Below, piece by piece: positions 44,701-52,962 of a DNA stretch of 64,000 nt. The stretch is from Fervidibacter canadensis (GTDB taxonomy: Bacteria; Armatimonadota; Fervidibacteria; Fervidibacterales; Fervidibacteraceae): assembly GCA_041446545.1 (NCBI GenBank), contig JBGOEJ010000001.1, forward strand, positions 124,001-188,000. Direction: 5' to 3'. A model generated the notes under the pieces. That model saw nothing but the letters and a program-made list of their open reading frames with translations. It ran no database searches and was not told the origin of the DNA. Position 1 is the stretch's first letter; the number at the start of each line of letters is the position of its first letter. The position numbers were made by a program, and so were the translations under genes.

Positions 44701-44879
44701 GCATCGTCCGCTTGCCCAGCGAACTGGAGAAGTTGACGGAAGAAGAGCGTCGTCGTAGCCGCTTAGCGCCCCCTTTGCCCTCCCCGCTGAGAGAAGGGCA
44801 GCAACCCAAGGGAAGCGGGAGGGAAGGGAAGAAAGACGAAAAGCCTTCGCCCCCTGAGGGCGCAAGGAAACAACGCTAA
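41727..44879 (+). CDS. gspD: Type II/IV secretion secretin (GspD/PilQ family)
   Basis: 1,050 residues. A signal peptide is followed by a proline/glutamine-rich segment (about 45-95), an N0-like domain (GVMVELNFVRAEISAVLEFYSKATGKIFVPHPNLEGTLTI), about five N-domain repeats of the type FELRYLNARQIQAELQPLL...IVVDTQANIDRISQLLRLMDVD, and the secretin barrel with VEVVIADVTLTKELQFGVEW and VMVQDGQTVVIGGIMRDRVQETETGIPILKDLPLIGALFRR. It forms the outer-membrane channel. It is longer than a typical GspD of about 700 residues because of extra N-domain repeats and glycine/proline loops between them. Last of the gsp genes here; ATPase and platform GspE/F are not in the window. Confidence 0.92.
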   Translation: MKRNKHRWVCLWMVTMLTGWLMMPPFLARPSFEAIAQQPEPPTSPPDQPAPPGQQPSQPSQPPSPQQPPQQPAQPPQPPTPLSPPAPAGPSRMEGRVFREGRGVMVELNFVRAEISAVLEFYSKATGKIFVPHPNLEGTLTIIAPFRMSIDEAMQVLAAALEVRGFTLMPEGDRLVKIVPIAEARQKAVETRFGDVKKPAVPPSQLVTQVFELRYLNARQIQAELQPLLSAQNALIASTSIGNFLIVVDTQANIDRISQLLRLMDVDLSTKVAIDLVPLQYADASQVAQTLGQLLAPMGVVVGAAPRGPTAPAAPGAPTPPAPAPTGGVTTASIQLVPFPHSNALLIWAPKERMAWVKEFVGKLDVPAAEALQVEIFRLQYADAVDMERILSELFERRAIQPQPGQTPFPQPQPSPQPTGTEARRRAVPTEPEAVITSDPRTNSVIVAATRERLEGIRQLIQQLDVDARPNLQFKILPLQRAYAPDTAQILQTLLVEGTAAAQRQPAAARFTAFFSQPSPVAQQVSGGIVRSGEIRIAADTRANALVVAATKENLALVEQLVAELDKDYAPPVKVKDFVLKYADATQVADILNRMVQTTAQPRGGFPFFFVGIPFEQRVTGPGQWMGFQQNVVVADPRRNAVIVSTTEANMPLFEEIIARLDQSADLGRLVKVYRVQNVDAQALADTINEILQRQRRPTGFLFFALQTLGGTQQLGPLQNLQDVTVTADTRTNSLVVTAPAAAFTALDSLIEQLDQPQPQVFIEVVIADVTLTKELQFGVEWHLSQQDIFGTTNQVTTEQITGTPTSETAGAQGLFYTYLSDKFRAILQTLARDQKVRVIATPHILTMANVQAQIQIGQLFPVVTTFFPGTVGTPPQISTELRSIATTLQVTPRVNNAGYIVMDIVQTIDDLGGTVQQAGFTQPIINNRQARTSVMVQDGQTVVIGGIMRDRVQETETGIPILKDLPLIGALFRRTEKTKERTELMVFLTPRIVRLPSELEKLTEEERRRSRLAPPLPSPLREGQQPKGSGREGKKDEKPSPPEGARKQR

Positions 44880-44893
44880 AGGAGGGTTGCAGC

Positions 44894-45577
44894 ATGAAGC
44901 GCTTCCTTTTCGGCATCGGGTTGGTCGCACTCGGATTTCTGGGCGGGTTACTTGCCCAACAACCTCCAAGCCCGCCAAGGGGTTTTGACTTCTCCCAATT
45001 CATGCGTCGCAGCCCTGTCGCCTTCGGCACCGTCGCCAGCGTGCAAGGCAACACCCTCATCGTGGAAGCCTCGTTCGGTGATAACCGAGTGAGTCGCACT
45101 GTCACCGTTCCTGCCAACGCTCAAGTGCAACGCAGCCAACCGGGCACAAAAGCCGACATCAAACAAGGTTCCGTCGCCCTTGTGCAAGCCCAAACAGACC
45201 CGCAGACAGGTTGGTTGAGAGCGAACACCGTCGTCATCATGCCCAACCTTCCCAGAGAAGGCGCGATGGTCATCGGGAAAGTTTACGATGTCAAAGGTGG
45301 CGGCAGCCAGTTTGGCCTCAGCGCCCCCATCCTCGTCAACCCCGACGCCCGCATCTACAAACTTGTCCCCATCAAACTCAGCGACATCAAACAGGGCGAG
45401 CGAGTTTTCGTGCGAGGTAACCCCGATGAGCAAGGCCATTTGACGGCAGAGACGATTGTCGTCGGCGAAATGCCGCCGATGGGCGTGGGTGGAGCCGGAT
45501 TTGGTCGCGGCGGTCCTAGCGGCTTTGGTCCTCGTGGCTTTCGGGGCGAGCGTCGCCAACGAACGCCCCAACAATGA
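44894..45577 (+). CDS. DUF5666-like secreted beta protein
   Basis: 227 residues: a signal peptide (LFGIGLVALGFLGGLLAQ) and repeated small beta units of the DUF5666 kind (AFGTVASVQGNTLIVEASFGDNRVSRTVTVPANAQVQRSQPGTKADIKQGSVALVQAQTD; MVIGKVYDVKGGGSQFGLSAPILVNPDARIYKLVPIKLSDIKQGERVFVRGN), then a glycine/arginine tail. It follows the secretin by 14 bases with AAAGGAGGG upstream, so it is probably in the same operon and exported. Function unknown. The 243 bases after it hold no gene I can see. Confidence 0.65.
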   Translation: MKRFLFGIGLVALGFLGGLLAQQPPSPPRGFDFSQFMRRSPVAFGTVASVQGNTLIVEASFGDNRVSRTVTVPANAQVQRSQPGTKADIKQGSVALVQAQTDPQTGWLRANTVVIMPNLPREGAMVIGKVYDVKGGGSQFGLSAPILVNPDARIYKLVPIKLSDIKQGERVFVRGNPDEQGHLTAETIVVGEMPPMGVGGAGFGRGGPSGFGPRGFRGERRQRTPQQ

Positions 45578-45820
45578 GGTCGCCGATTTTAAACTGCCTC
45601 CTCTTTTTGGCGGATGCCATTGCAGCCGCGTAGTTCTTCCGTCGGCTGGGCACGGAACTATGCGGCACCCCATCGGCTCGCAGTTCGTCTTGGTCACGCC
45701 AATCACTAACCAAGACCTACGGTCACCCGTAGCAGCATCATCCTTCCCCAAACAGCCTCAACCCTCTCTCCACTTCCTATGGCGGGTGGCAAAATTTCCC
45801 GCCGAGAGGTGATGTTTGCG

Positions 45821-46663
45821 ATGTATTGGCGCGGTTGGCTCTTTCTTGGAGGGATAGCGATGTTGGGGTTCGTTTGGCTAACGACTTTGGCGCAAGGGGA
45901 CGCTCAAGGGCAAAATCAACCGATACGCCGCTTGCTCTTCGTCAATCGCTCTATGGGCTTCCGCCATGACACGACGGCAACGGCTGCCGAAATCGTCGTC
46001 CGCTTAGGCTGGGGGACGGGACCTGCCCCACAACTGTTAGGGCTTCCTGCCAACCACCGCCTCTTTTTGACGACCGTCACGGAAGACACCGATTTGCTTA
46101 CCCCTGACATCCTGCAACGCTACGATGCCGTCATGTTTTACACGACAGGCGAACTGCCCCTCAACGAGACCCAAAAGCAAGCCTTGCTGGAGTTCGTCAA
46201 AAGCGGCAAGGGCTTTGTCGGCGTTCACAGTGCCACCGACACCTTTTACCGATGGGCAGACTACGGCGACATGATTGGCGGTTACTTTGATGGGCATCCT
46301 TGGCATCAACCCATTCGGGCATTGGTGGAAGACCCTACTCATCCCGCCACCCGCCACTTAGGCAGCGTTTGGGAAATCGCCGACGAAATTTACCAACATC
46401 GCAACTGGTCACGGGAAAAGGTGAGGGTGCTGTTGCGCTTGGACCCGACTTCGGTGGACATCACCAAAGGCAAACGCGCCGACCAAGACTACGCCTTGGC
46501 GTGGTGCCGCCAGTATGGCAAAGGGCGAGTTTTTTACACGGCGTTGGGACATGACGAGAAGGTCTGGCGTGACCCCAAGTTTCAAGCCCACCTTTTGGGT
46601 GGCATCCTTTGGGCGATGGGTGTTTTGCCCGGCGACGCCACACCTCGCCCCAAACCGCAGTGA
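45821..46663 (+). CDS. ThuA-like domain protein
   Basis: About 280 residues with an N-terminal signal (WRGWLFLGGIAMLGFVWLTTLAQG). The ThuA/trehalose-utilisation fold of class I glutamine-amidotransferase type shows in RRLLFVNRSMGFRHDTTATAAEIV, YDAVMFYTTGELPLNETQKQALLEFVKSGKGFVGVHSATDTFYRWADYGDMIGGYFDGHPWHQ and WCRQYGKGRVFYTALGHDEKVW. Members occur in sugar-catabolism loci of soil and hot-spring bacteria. The start ATG 45821 lies nine bases after GAGAGGTG; ATG 45812 is too close to it. The gene ends six bases before the S4 gene. Confidence 0.85.
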   Translation: MYWRGWLFLGGIAMLGFVWLTTLAQGDAQGQNQPIRRLLFVNRSMGFRHDTTATAAEIVVRLGWGTGPAPQLLGLPANHRLFLTTVTEDTDLLTPDILQRYDAVMFYTTGELPLNETQKQALLEFVKSGKGFVGVHSATDTFYRWADYGDMIGGYFDGHPWHQPIRALVEDPTHPATRHLGSVWEIADEIYQHRNWSREKVRVLLRLDPTSVDITKGKRADQDYALAWCRQYGKGRVFYTALGHDEKVWRDPKFQAHLLGGILWAMGVLPGDATPRPKPQ

Positions 46664-46668
46664 GGCTC

Positions 46669-46974
46669 ATGAGGCTGGACAAATTCTTGCAACTGACGGG
46701 CTTAGTGAAACGGAGGGCACTGGCGAAAGCCCTGTGCGAAGCAGGGAAAGTGCGCCTCAACGGGAAGGTTGCCAAAGCATCCTCGGAAGTGCACGAAGGC
46801 GACTTAATTGCTGCCGAGACGGGATGGGAAAGTTGGCAGGTGCAAGTGAAGCGGCTGCCTAAAGGCAGCGTCCCTTCAGACCGACGCAGCGAGTTCATCA
46901 CCGTCCTGCACCGCCAACGGCGAGACATTCTGTCCGAAGAAGACGAAACCCTGTCCGACCCTCAGACACTTTGA
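46669..46974 (+). CDS. S4-domain RNA-binding protein
   Basis: 101 residues: MRLDKFLQLTGLVKRRALAKALCEAGKVRLNGKVAKASSEVHEGDLI is an S4 fold almost end to end, as in RqcP/YlmH-like and Hsp15-like proteins that bind ribosomal RNA or stalled 50S subunits. The charged C-terminal tail is family-variable. It begins six bases after the ThuA gene. Confidence 0.88.
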   Translation: MRLDKFLQLTGLVKRRALAKALCEAGKVRLNGKVAKASSEVHEGDLIAAETGWESWQVQVKRLPKGSVPSDRRSEFITVLHRQRRDILSEEDETLSDPQTL

Positions 46975-47039
46975 GGGACCAACGGGCAGGCAAGTTCGTT
47001 GAGAGAAACCTGAAGATGGCGAAGGAGGCGTGAGGAACG

Positions 47040-47588
47040 ATGGCAGCATCAGTGACAGCACCGCCTCGCCCTCAGGCAAGGGCAGGTGCGACGACGCGGC
47101 GAAAATTTCTGACGGACATTTTCTCCGTCATCGGCTGGGGCACCTTTTGGAGCATCATGGGCATTTTCGGTTGGATGTTTGCTCGCTTTTTCTTCCCCAA
47201 TGTTCTCTTTGAACCGCCTCCGGCTTTTGAGGCGGGCTACCCCCACGAGTATCCCGTCGGTTCTGTGGATGGGCGATGGAAGGAGCGATACAATGTCTGG
47301 ATCGTCCATGAGCCTTATGGCTTCTTCGCCTTAGATGGCACTTGCACCCATCTCGGCTGCAAACCCAACTGGATTGAAGTGGAGCAAAAGTTCAAGTGCC
47401 CTTGTCACGGCAGCGGTTTCCGCAAGGACGGGATGAACTTTGAAGGTCCCGCCCCCCGCCCGTTAGACCGCTACAAGATTTACCTGGGCGAAGGCGGAAA
47501 ACTCATCGTAGACCGTAGCGTCAAGTTCCCTGGCGTGCCCGGCAAAAACTCCAACGAACTTTATCCGCAAAGCATCTTGCGCATATGA
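47040..47588 (+). CDS. Rieske iron-sulfur subunit of a bc-type complex
   Basis: 182 residues: a basic N-terminus, one membrane helix (IGWGTFWSIMGIFGWMFARFFF) and the Rieske domain with both cluster loops, CTHLGCKPNW and CPCHGSGF (the two cysteines and two histidines present). It passes electrons from quinol to the c-type heme partner. First gene of the bc operon; its stop overlaps the cytochrome b start. Confidence 0.92.
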   Translation: MAASVTAPPRPQARAGATTRRKFLTDIFSVIGWGTFWSIMGIFGWMFARFFFPNVLFEPPPAFEAGYPHEYPVGSVDGRWKERYNVWIVHEPYGFFALDGTCTHLGCKPNWIEVEQKFKCPCHGSGFRKDGMNFEGPAPRPLDRYKIYLGEGGKLIVDRSVKFPGVPGKNSNELYPQSILRI

Positions 47589-48466
47589 CGAAAGGGATGA
47601 GCGACGAAGGGAGGCAGAAAAGGATGAGCGAAGAGCGCCAGACACCAGAGCAAAGCGAGCGGTCAGAAGCCCAGCGCCCCACTGCCCGAACGACAGACGG
47701 GCAGGGAGAGGGTCTGCTAATGCGTCTCATTAACAGCCACTTCATTCGCTCCATCTACCGAACGCCCTGGCCTGTTGACCGTCGCTCCCGCATCATGACG
47801 GTGCTTAACAGCCTTGTCTTGCACTTGCATCCCACCCGCATCCCCCGCCATGCCGTGAAAGTTTCCTACACTTGGTGCATGGGTGGGCTCAGTTTCTACC
47901 TGATGCTGCTTTTGACCATCACGGGCATCTTGCTGATGTTCTACTATCGCCCATCGCCTGAACATGCCTACTGGGATGTCAAGTATCTGATGAACGATGT
48001 GCCCTTTGGACGGATTTTGCGCAACATGCACCGATGGGCTGCCCACGCCATGCTCATCACCGTCTGGTTGCACATGCTTCGGGTCTTTTTGACGGGTTCT
48101 TACAAACCCCCTCGCGAGTTCAACTGGGTCATCGGTGTCAACTTGTTGGTGTTGACGATGCTCCTTTCTTTCACGGGCTACCTTCTGCCTTGGGACCAGT
48201 TGGCGATGTGGGCGGTGACCGTCGGCACCAACATGGCACGGGCAACTCCCTTCTTAGGGCACGAAGGTCCCTTCGGTCCGCAACTGGGCATGACGCCTTA
48301 CAACGATGTCCGCTTCGCCCTCTTGGGTGGAAGCATCGTCGGCGAAAATGCCCTGATTCGCTTTTATGTCTGGCACTGCTTGGGTTTCCCCTTCATTCAC
48401 GCTTGGCTCATGGCAATTCACTTCTGGCGCGTGCGCAAAGATGGCGGGATTTCAGGACCGCTATGA
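47585..48466 (+). CDS. Cytochrome b, N-terminal (b6-type) subunit
   Basis: 293 residues with a hydrophilic N-terminal extension of about 45 and four membrane helices. Heme b ligands are in NMHRWAAHAMLITVWLHMLRVF and in VWHCLGFPFIHAWLMAIHFWRVRKDGG, and the Qo-side stretch is TGYLLPWDQLAMWAVTVG. The split of cytochrome b into this part and a subunit IV recalls cytochrome b6f and menaquinol bc complexes. The start may be ATG 47585 (overlap) or ATG 47624, which has AAAAGG. Confidence 0.9.
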   Translation: MTKGMSDEGRQKRMSEERQTPEQSERSEAQRPTARTTDGQGEGLLMRLINSHFIRSIYRTPWPVDRRSRIMTVLNSLVLHLHPTRIPRHAVKVSYTWCMGGLSFYLMLLLTITGILLMFYYRPSPEHAYWDVKYLMNDVPFGRILRNMHRWAAHAMLITVWLHMLRVFLTGSYKPPREFNWVIGVNLLVLTMLLSFTGYLLPWDQLAMWAVTVGTNMARATPFLGHEGPFGPQLGMTPYNDVRFALLGGSIVGENALIRFYVWHCLGFPFIHAWLMAIHFWRVRKDGGISGPL

Positions 48467-48502
48467 AGGCGAACCGATGACCACAGCGAGGTGAGCAAGG
48501 CG

Positions 48503-49414
48503 ATGGCAGAACAAGTGCCTGAACAAGAGCAGCGACGACCGCAGCCTGCCGCCCGCCCAGCGGCTCAGCGCCCTGCACGGCGTGGGATGACGGAAGAGCA
48601 AGTGCAAGCGACTCAAATCGCCGCTGAGCGCAAGCGGGAGGCGATGGAAGAGGGCAAGGTGCTAACATGGCCAGACCTTGTCTATGCGGAATTTTTGTCG
48701 GCAGTTTTCTTGACGATTGTCTTGTTCATCGTCTCTTTGGTCTTCAACGCCCCGTTGGAAGAGCCGTCCAACCCCAACAAAACCCCCATCCCGTCTCGTG
48801 CGCCTTGGTATTTCCTCGGTTTGCAGGAGATGCTCGTTTACTTTGACCCTTGGATTGCGGGCGTTCTTTTGCCGGGCATGATCATCGTCGGCTTGATGGT
48901 CATTCCCTATGTGGACACCAAGCCGACCGTCGGCATCGGACGCTACAGTTGGAAGGGACGGGAGTGGCAATATATCTTCTTCATCGGCGGTTTCGCCCTT
49001 TGGCTTCTCCTCATTGCCATCGGTCAATTCTTCCGTTGGGGTCCTTGGGCGATTTACATGCCTTGGGAACCTCGGGAGCACATCAAAGTTGTCGCTGAGC
49101 ACCTTTGGTGGTGCCCGCTGCACAAAGACCCGCCCGCCAACATGTTCTGCCCTTACGGCTTCCTTCTTTACGCCCTTTACAACGGCTTGGTCTTCACTTA
49201 TCCCTTCTGGCTTCGCTTCCTGCACAAGGATTGGGGCGAACGGGCGATGAACTACTACCGTCAGTTGGGCTTGGTTCGCTATCTCATCGTCATGTTTTTC
49301 GTCTCGTGGACGCTCTTTTTGCCCATCAAAATGGCGATGCGTTTGGGGCTCTTCCCCCTCTTCTGGGGCGTTCGGCTCAAATACCTCGTCGTCACGCCTT
49401 GGTTCAACATCTGA
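48503..49414 (+). CDS. Cytochrome b C-terminal (subunit IV-type) protein
   Basis: About 303 residues: a Pro/Arg/Gln-rich N-terminus, then helices with RAPWYFLGLQEMLVYFDPWIAGVLLPGMIIVGLMVIPYVD, which holds the PxWY Qo motif of subunit IV (here APWY), and three further helices instead of the usual total of three (IFFIGGFALWLLLIAIGQFF; YGFLLYALYNGLVFTYPFWLRF; YLIVMFFVSWTLFLPIKMAM). It is thus longer than PetD. The ATG at 48503 lies ten bases after GCGAGG; a GTG at 48491 is the alternative. Confidence 0.88.
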   Translation: MAEQVPEQEQRRPQPAARPAAQRPARRGMTEEQVQATQIAAERKREAMEEGKVLTWPDLVYAEFLSAVFLTIVLFIVSLVFNAPLEEPSNPNKTPIPSRAPWYFLGLQEMLVYFDPWIAGVLLPGMIIVGLMVIPYVDTKPTVGIGRYSWKGREWQYIFFIGGFALWLLLIAIGQFFRWGPWAIYMPWEPREHIKVVAEHLWWCPLHKDPPANMFCPYGFLLYALYNGLVFTYPFWLRFLHKDWGERAMNYYRQLGLVRYLIVMFFVSWTLFLPIKMAMRLGLFPLFWGVRLKYLVVTPWFNI

Positions 49415-49431
49415 CGCAGGAGGGTTGACCG

Positions 49432-52218
49432 ATGGACCAACTCTACAACACGCGTCGCCTCAACCAAATTTTCGTCGCCTTGAATTTGACGGCGCTGGCG
49501 CTCATCCTCATCACCATCTACAAAGACCAGCGCCCCGAATGGTATCCCTACCAGACGACCTACATCCAACTCTTTCGCCAATACGCTCAACAAGAGTTGA
49601 ACCGCGTCCAGAAGGAACTGCAAGGCGATGCCGAGTATCAGCAGTTGAAAAAGCAACTGCAGGAAGTCTCGGCGAAACTGAATGCCAACCCCCGCTACAA
49701 GGAACTGAGCCGAGAGGTGGCGCGGCTGAACGAGGAACTGAAGAAGGTGCAAACGCAATTATCCGAGGTGCGTCTTGATTACCTGCATTACGAAGACGAA
49801 TACTTCTGGGCGCGTTCGCAATCCGCCAAGGAACGCTACCGCCGCCTGATGCAGCAACTCAAGCCCACCGTTGATAAGTTGACGGCGCAGATGGAAGACA
49901 TCCAAGCCCGGCTCCTCAAAGTGACGGAAGAGTTCAACGCTTTGGACAAAGAGCGGCAGGAACTGCAAAAGAAACTGAGCGAGAAAGAGTTTGCCCTTCA
50001 AGTTGCCCAAGCCTCGGTGGAAAGTGCCCAGAAAGCCAAGCCCAAAATCCAGCAAATCCACAACCCAGAATTGCATCTCGTAGACAGGTGCACGACCTGC
50101 CACATGGGTTACGACAAACCCGAAAGTTGGGGCGAATTTCTCAAGGAACGCATCGCTCAACTGGAAAAACGCAAAGCGCCCAAAGCCTCCATTGACATCC
50201 TTAAAGCCCTGATGCCCCATCCCCGCCAGCAGGAATTGTTCGCCAAGCATCCTGTCAGCAAGTTCGGCTGCACCAGTTGTCACGGTGGTCAAGGCGTCGC
50301 CCTCAAAAAGGATGTCGCCCATGCCTACAACGAAAAGTTCTGGGAGACGCCGATGTTGCCCATCAAGTATGTGGAAGCGGGTTGCGGCAAGTGCCATCGC
50401 TACGAGATGACTTTGGCAGGAGCACCAAAACTGTCGCGAGGCAAGCAACTTTACTACATGCTCGGTTGCTTCGGTTGCCATGACGCCAAAGGCTACGAAG
50501 ATGTCCCCGAAGATTTGCAGAAAATCGGTCCGAGCCTGACGCACATCGCCACCAAGACTTCTCCAGAATGGCTCTTTCGTTGGCTCAAAAACCCCCACGC
50601 TTGGTCACCCAACACCCGCATGCCGATGTTTTACCTGCGAGACGATGAGGCGTGGGCGTTAGTCGCTTACCTTCGCCACGCCACCGAAGTCGTTCAAGGA
50701 GAAGCCAAGCCGCAACTGATTGACCTTGAACCCCACTACGGCAAGCAACCCTTGAGATTAACAAAACGCTACCCCGGTGGCGACCCGACAAGGGGGCGGC
50801 AACTCGTCCAGCAAGTTGGCTGTCTGGGATGCCATCGCATTGACGGCGTAGGCGGACCGCAAGAGCGAGAGAAAGGCAAGCGCGTCTTGAGCAACAAAGA
50901 CTTCGGTCCCAACCTCAGCAAAGTCGGCAGCAAAATCACCAACCCCGATTGGCTCTTCAACTGGCTCCTCAACCCCAAAGCCATTGACCCGAAGGCAAAA
51001 ATGCCCAACCTACGGCTGAGCGACCAAGAAGCCGCTGACATCACTGCCTTCCTGCTCACCCTGCGGGAGCAACCGACTGCCCGCCCCGTCGCTTTCACCC
51101 CGACCCCGCAACTGGACAACCCCGAACTGATTGACAAAGGTTTCCGCCTCATCGCCAACTACGGTTGCGCCGGTTGCCACAACATCCCAGGCACCGAGAA
51201 ACTGACCAAAATCGGCAAGAACCTTTCCGACGAAGCCGACCTTGACCCCCACCTGATTGACTTCGGGCAACGCGTCCACGAAATCTTTGAGAAAGCCCCG
51301 ACCTACTGGGATCGCAAATACATCTGGCTAAGGGAGAAAATCCTTCGCCCCCGCAGTTTCCGCGAACAAGGCTTGCGGATGCCGAACCTGAACATCTCTG
51401 AAGAAGACGCCGATGCCTTGCTCACCGCCATCCTCAGTTTCACCAAACGGGAAGTGGCAACGCTAAAGGTAACGGCGACCGATTTGCCCCAAACCCTTTA
51501 TGTGCGCGACCGAGCCGATGACCCCCGCATCGCTGCCATCTCCGCCGGTCAAAAACTCGTCTTTGGCTACAACTGCGTCGGCTGTCACATCGTGGAAGGT
51601 TACGGCGGCGACATCTGGCCGCTCTTGGAAGACGGGATGCAACCGCCGAACCTGCAATCGGAAGGTTACCGCGTCAATCACGATTGGCTCTTCCGCTTCC
51701 TGCACGACCCGACGATGGGTAGCGGGCGACAGCATTACATCCGCCCTTGGCTGAAAGTGCGGATGCCCACCTTCGGCTTTGACGACGGAGAAGTCAACAC
51801 CCTTATTCGCTACTTCGCCGCTCTGGACAACCGACCCATCTTCCAAGAGTTCCGCACGCCTTATCGTCCCAACCCTGCGACGGCTGCTGTCGGAAAGAAG
51901 TTGTTTGATGCCTTGCAATGCATGGCGTGCCATCCGACAGGTCCCGTTCAACCTGGTGCCGATGTGGCGCAACTGGCGCCCAACCTGCAACTGACACGGG
52001 AACGCTTGCAACCCGAATGGATTGTGGATTGGCTCTTAGACCCGCAAAAATTCCAGCCCGGCACTCGTATGCCGACCTTCTTCCCTTACAACGAGCAGAC
52101 AGGCAAGCATGACTCGCCGATGCCTGACATCCTCGGTGGCGACGCCCGAAAGCAAGCGGAGGCGTTGCGGGATTACCTGCTCACCCTTGCCCCGCCGACG
52201 ATGGCGAAGCGTCCGTGA
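49432..52218 (+). CDS. Octaheme c-type cytochrome with N-terminal anchor and coiled coil
   Basis: 928 residues. One N-terminal membrane helix (IFVALNLTALALILITIY), a long coiled coil to about residue 200, then eight CxxCH heme sites: CTTCH, CTSCH, CGKCH, CFGCH, CLGCH, CAGCH, CVGCH and CMACH, at about residues 221-834. Repeats of TRMPMFYL/AKMPNLRLS/LRMPNLNIS/RMPTF type likely supply methionine ligands. Placed 17 bases after subunit IV, it most likely replaces cytochrome c1 and carries electrons from the bc complex to the oxidases downstream. Most bc complexes have one or two c hemes, so eight is unusual. The end overlaps the convergent regulator gene by 38 bases. Confidence 0.9.
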   Translation: MDQLYNTRRLNQIFVALNLTALALILITIYKDQRPEWYPYQTTYIQLFRQYAQQELNRVQKELQGDAEYQQLKKQLQEVSAKLNANPRYKELSREVARLNEELKKVQTQLSEVRLDYLHYEDEYFWARSQSAKERYRRLMQQLKPTVDKLTAQMEDIQARLLKVTEEFNALDKERQELQKKLSEKEFALQVAQASVESAQKAKPKIQQIHNPELHLVDRCTTCHMGYDKPESWGEFLKERIAQLEKRKAPKASIDILKALMPHPRQQELFAKHPVSKFGCTSCHGGQGVALKKDVAHAYNEKFWETPMLPIKYVEAGCGKCHRYEMTLAGAPKLSRGKQLYYMLGCFGCHDAKGYEDVPEDLQKIGPSLTHIATKTSPEWLFRWLKNPHAWSPNTRMPMFYLRDDEAWALVAYLRHATEVVQGEAKPQLIDLEPHYGKQPLRLTKRYPGGDPTRGRQLVQQVGCLGCHRIDGVGGPQEREKGKRVLSNKDFGPNLSKVGSKITNPDWLFNWLLNPKAIDPKAKMPNLRLSDQEAADITAFLLTLREQPTARPVAFTPTPQLDNPELIDKGFRLIANYGCAGCHNIPGTEKLTKIGKNLSDEADLDPHLIDFGQRVHEIFEKAPTYWDRKYIWLREKILRPRSFREQGLRMPNLNISEEDADALLTAILSFTKREVATLKVTATDLPQTLYVRDRADDPRIAAISAGQKLVFGYNCVGCHIVEGYGGDIWPLLEDGMQPPNLQSEGYRVNHDWLFRFLHDPTMGSGRQHYIRPWLKVRMPTFGFDDGEVNTLIRYFAALDNRPIFQEFRTPYRPNPATAAVGKKLFDALQCMACHPTGPVQPGADVAQLAPNLQLTRERLQPEWIVDWLLDPQKFQPGTRMPTFFPYNEQTGKHDSPMPDILGGDARKQAEALRDYLLTLAPPTMAKRP

Positions 52219-52793
52219 CAGAAAGTTCTTCGGCTAAAAGTTGGCGGGCTTCCAAAAGAGCGCGGGCGATTTTCTCCCCTTGAGGCGTCAGTTCATAGCG
52301 CACCTGAACGGGACGGCTTGGGATAACTTTCCGATGAACGACCCGCAACCGCTGCAACCGCTTCAAATGCTCAAAGACGAGTTTGCCCGACACCCGCAGC
52401 CCCAAAAGCAAAAGGCGAGGGCGCGTCGGTTGACGCAACAGCAATTCCAATGCCCGCAACCGACAGGGACATTGGAGCATCGGGCAAAGCCGAAGGATTT
52501 GCTCCGCCTTCAACCCCACCGCTTCCAACCGTTGGAGGGCTTTTTTGCCACCGCTCGCCTTGCTCCGTCAACCGAAAAACTGCCCATCGGACGCCCTTTT
52601 GCCCCTCAAGAGGCGGTTGGGGGGCAGGTTCAATCAACCCCGCTTGCGTCAACTGCTTCAAGCGGCGATAAAGGCTTCGTCGGGGCACTTGACAATGGCG
52701 CGCCAATAAGGCAGGGCGGTTCAACCCCTCCGCAATCCCCCGCAAAATCGCTAAATCCCAACGGCTTTGGATAACGGTGCGGGTGTGACCCAT
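52181..52793 (-). pseudogene. Double winged-helix regulator split by a frameshift at an A6 run
   Basis: The first frame, from ATG 52793, gives a winged helix: SRWDLAILRGIAEGLNRPALLARHCQVPRRSLYRRLKQLTQAGLIEPAP...VRWAVFRLTEQGERWQK. After AAAAAA (52541-52546 on the complement) the frame must change by one base to read ALQRLEAVGLKAEQILRLCPMLQCPCRLRALELLLRQPTRPRLLLLGLRVSGKLVFEHLKRLQRLRVV...YELTPQGEKIARALLEARQLL, a second winged helix of ArsR/HxlR style. Without the shift the protein ends in low-complexity residues. Divergent from the NO-reductase-like operon, so a candidate regulator of it. Could be expressed by slippage, be dead, or reflect a sequence error. Confidence 0.65.
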
Positions 52794-52962
52794 TGTCCCC
52801 CACCCCTTCGGCGTTGAGCCGCTGAAAATATGCCATCGCCCCCTTGAAAGGGTAGTGCCACTTTTGGGACTAACTTCCCGCTTTGCCACCTCTTGCATCG
52901 GATGCCCCTTGCGCCAATGTAGTGCCTTGAGCGCGTTGTTAGCCCAAAGGCAGGTGAGCGCG
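52794..52962. promoter_or_regulatory. Divergent control region between regulator and norS-like gene
   Basis: 169 bases between two divergent genes, so both promoters should be here. GTAGTGCC occurs twice in the same direction (52852-52859 and 52919-52926), 67 bases apart, and might be an operator pair. No convincing -35/-10 set was identified by eye. Confidence 0.3.
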
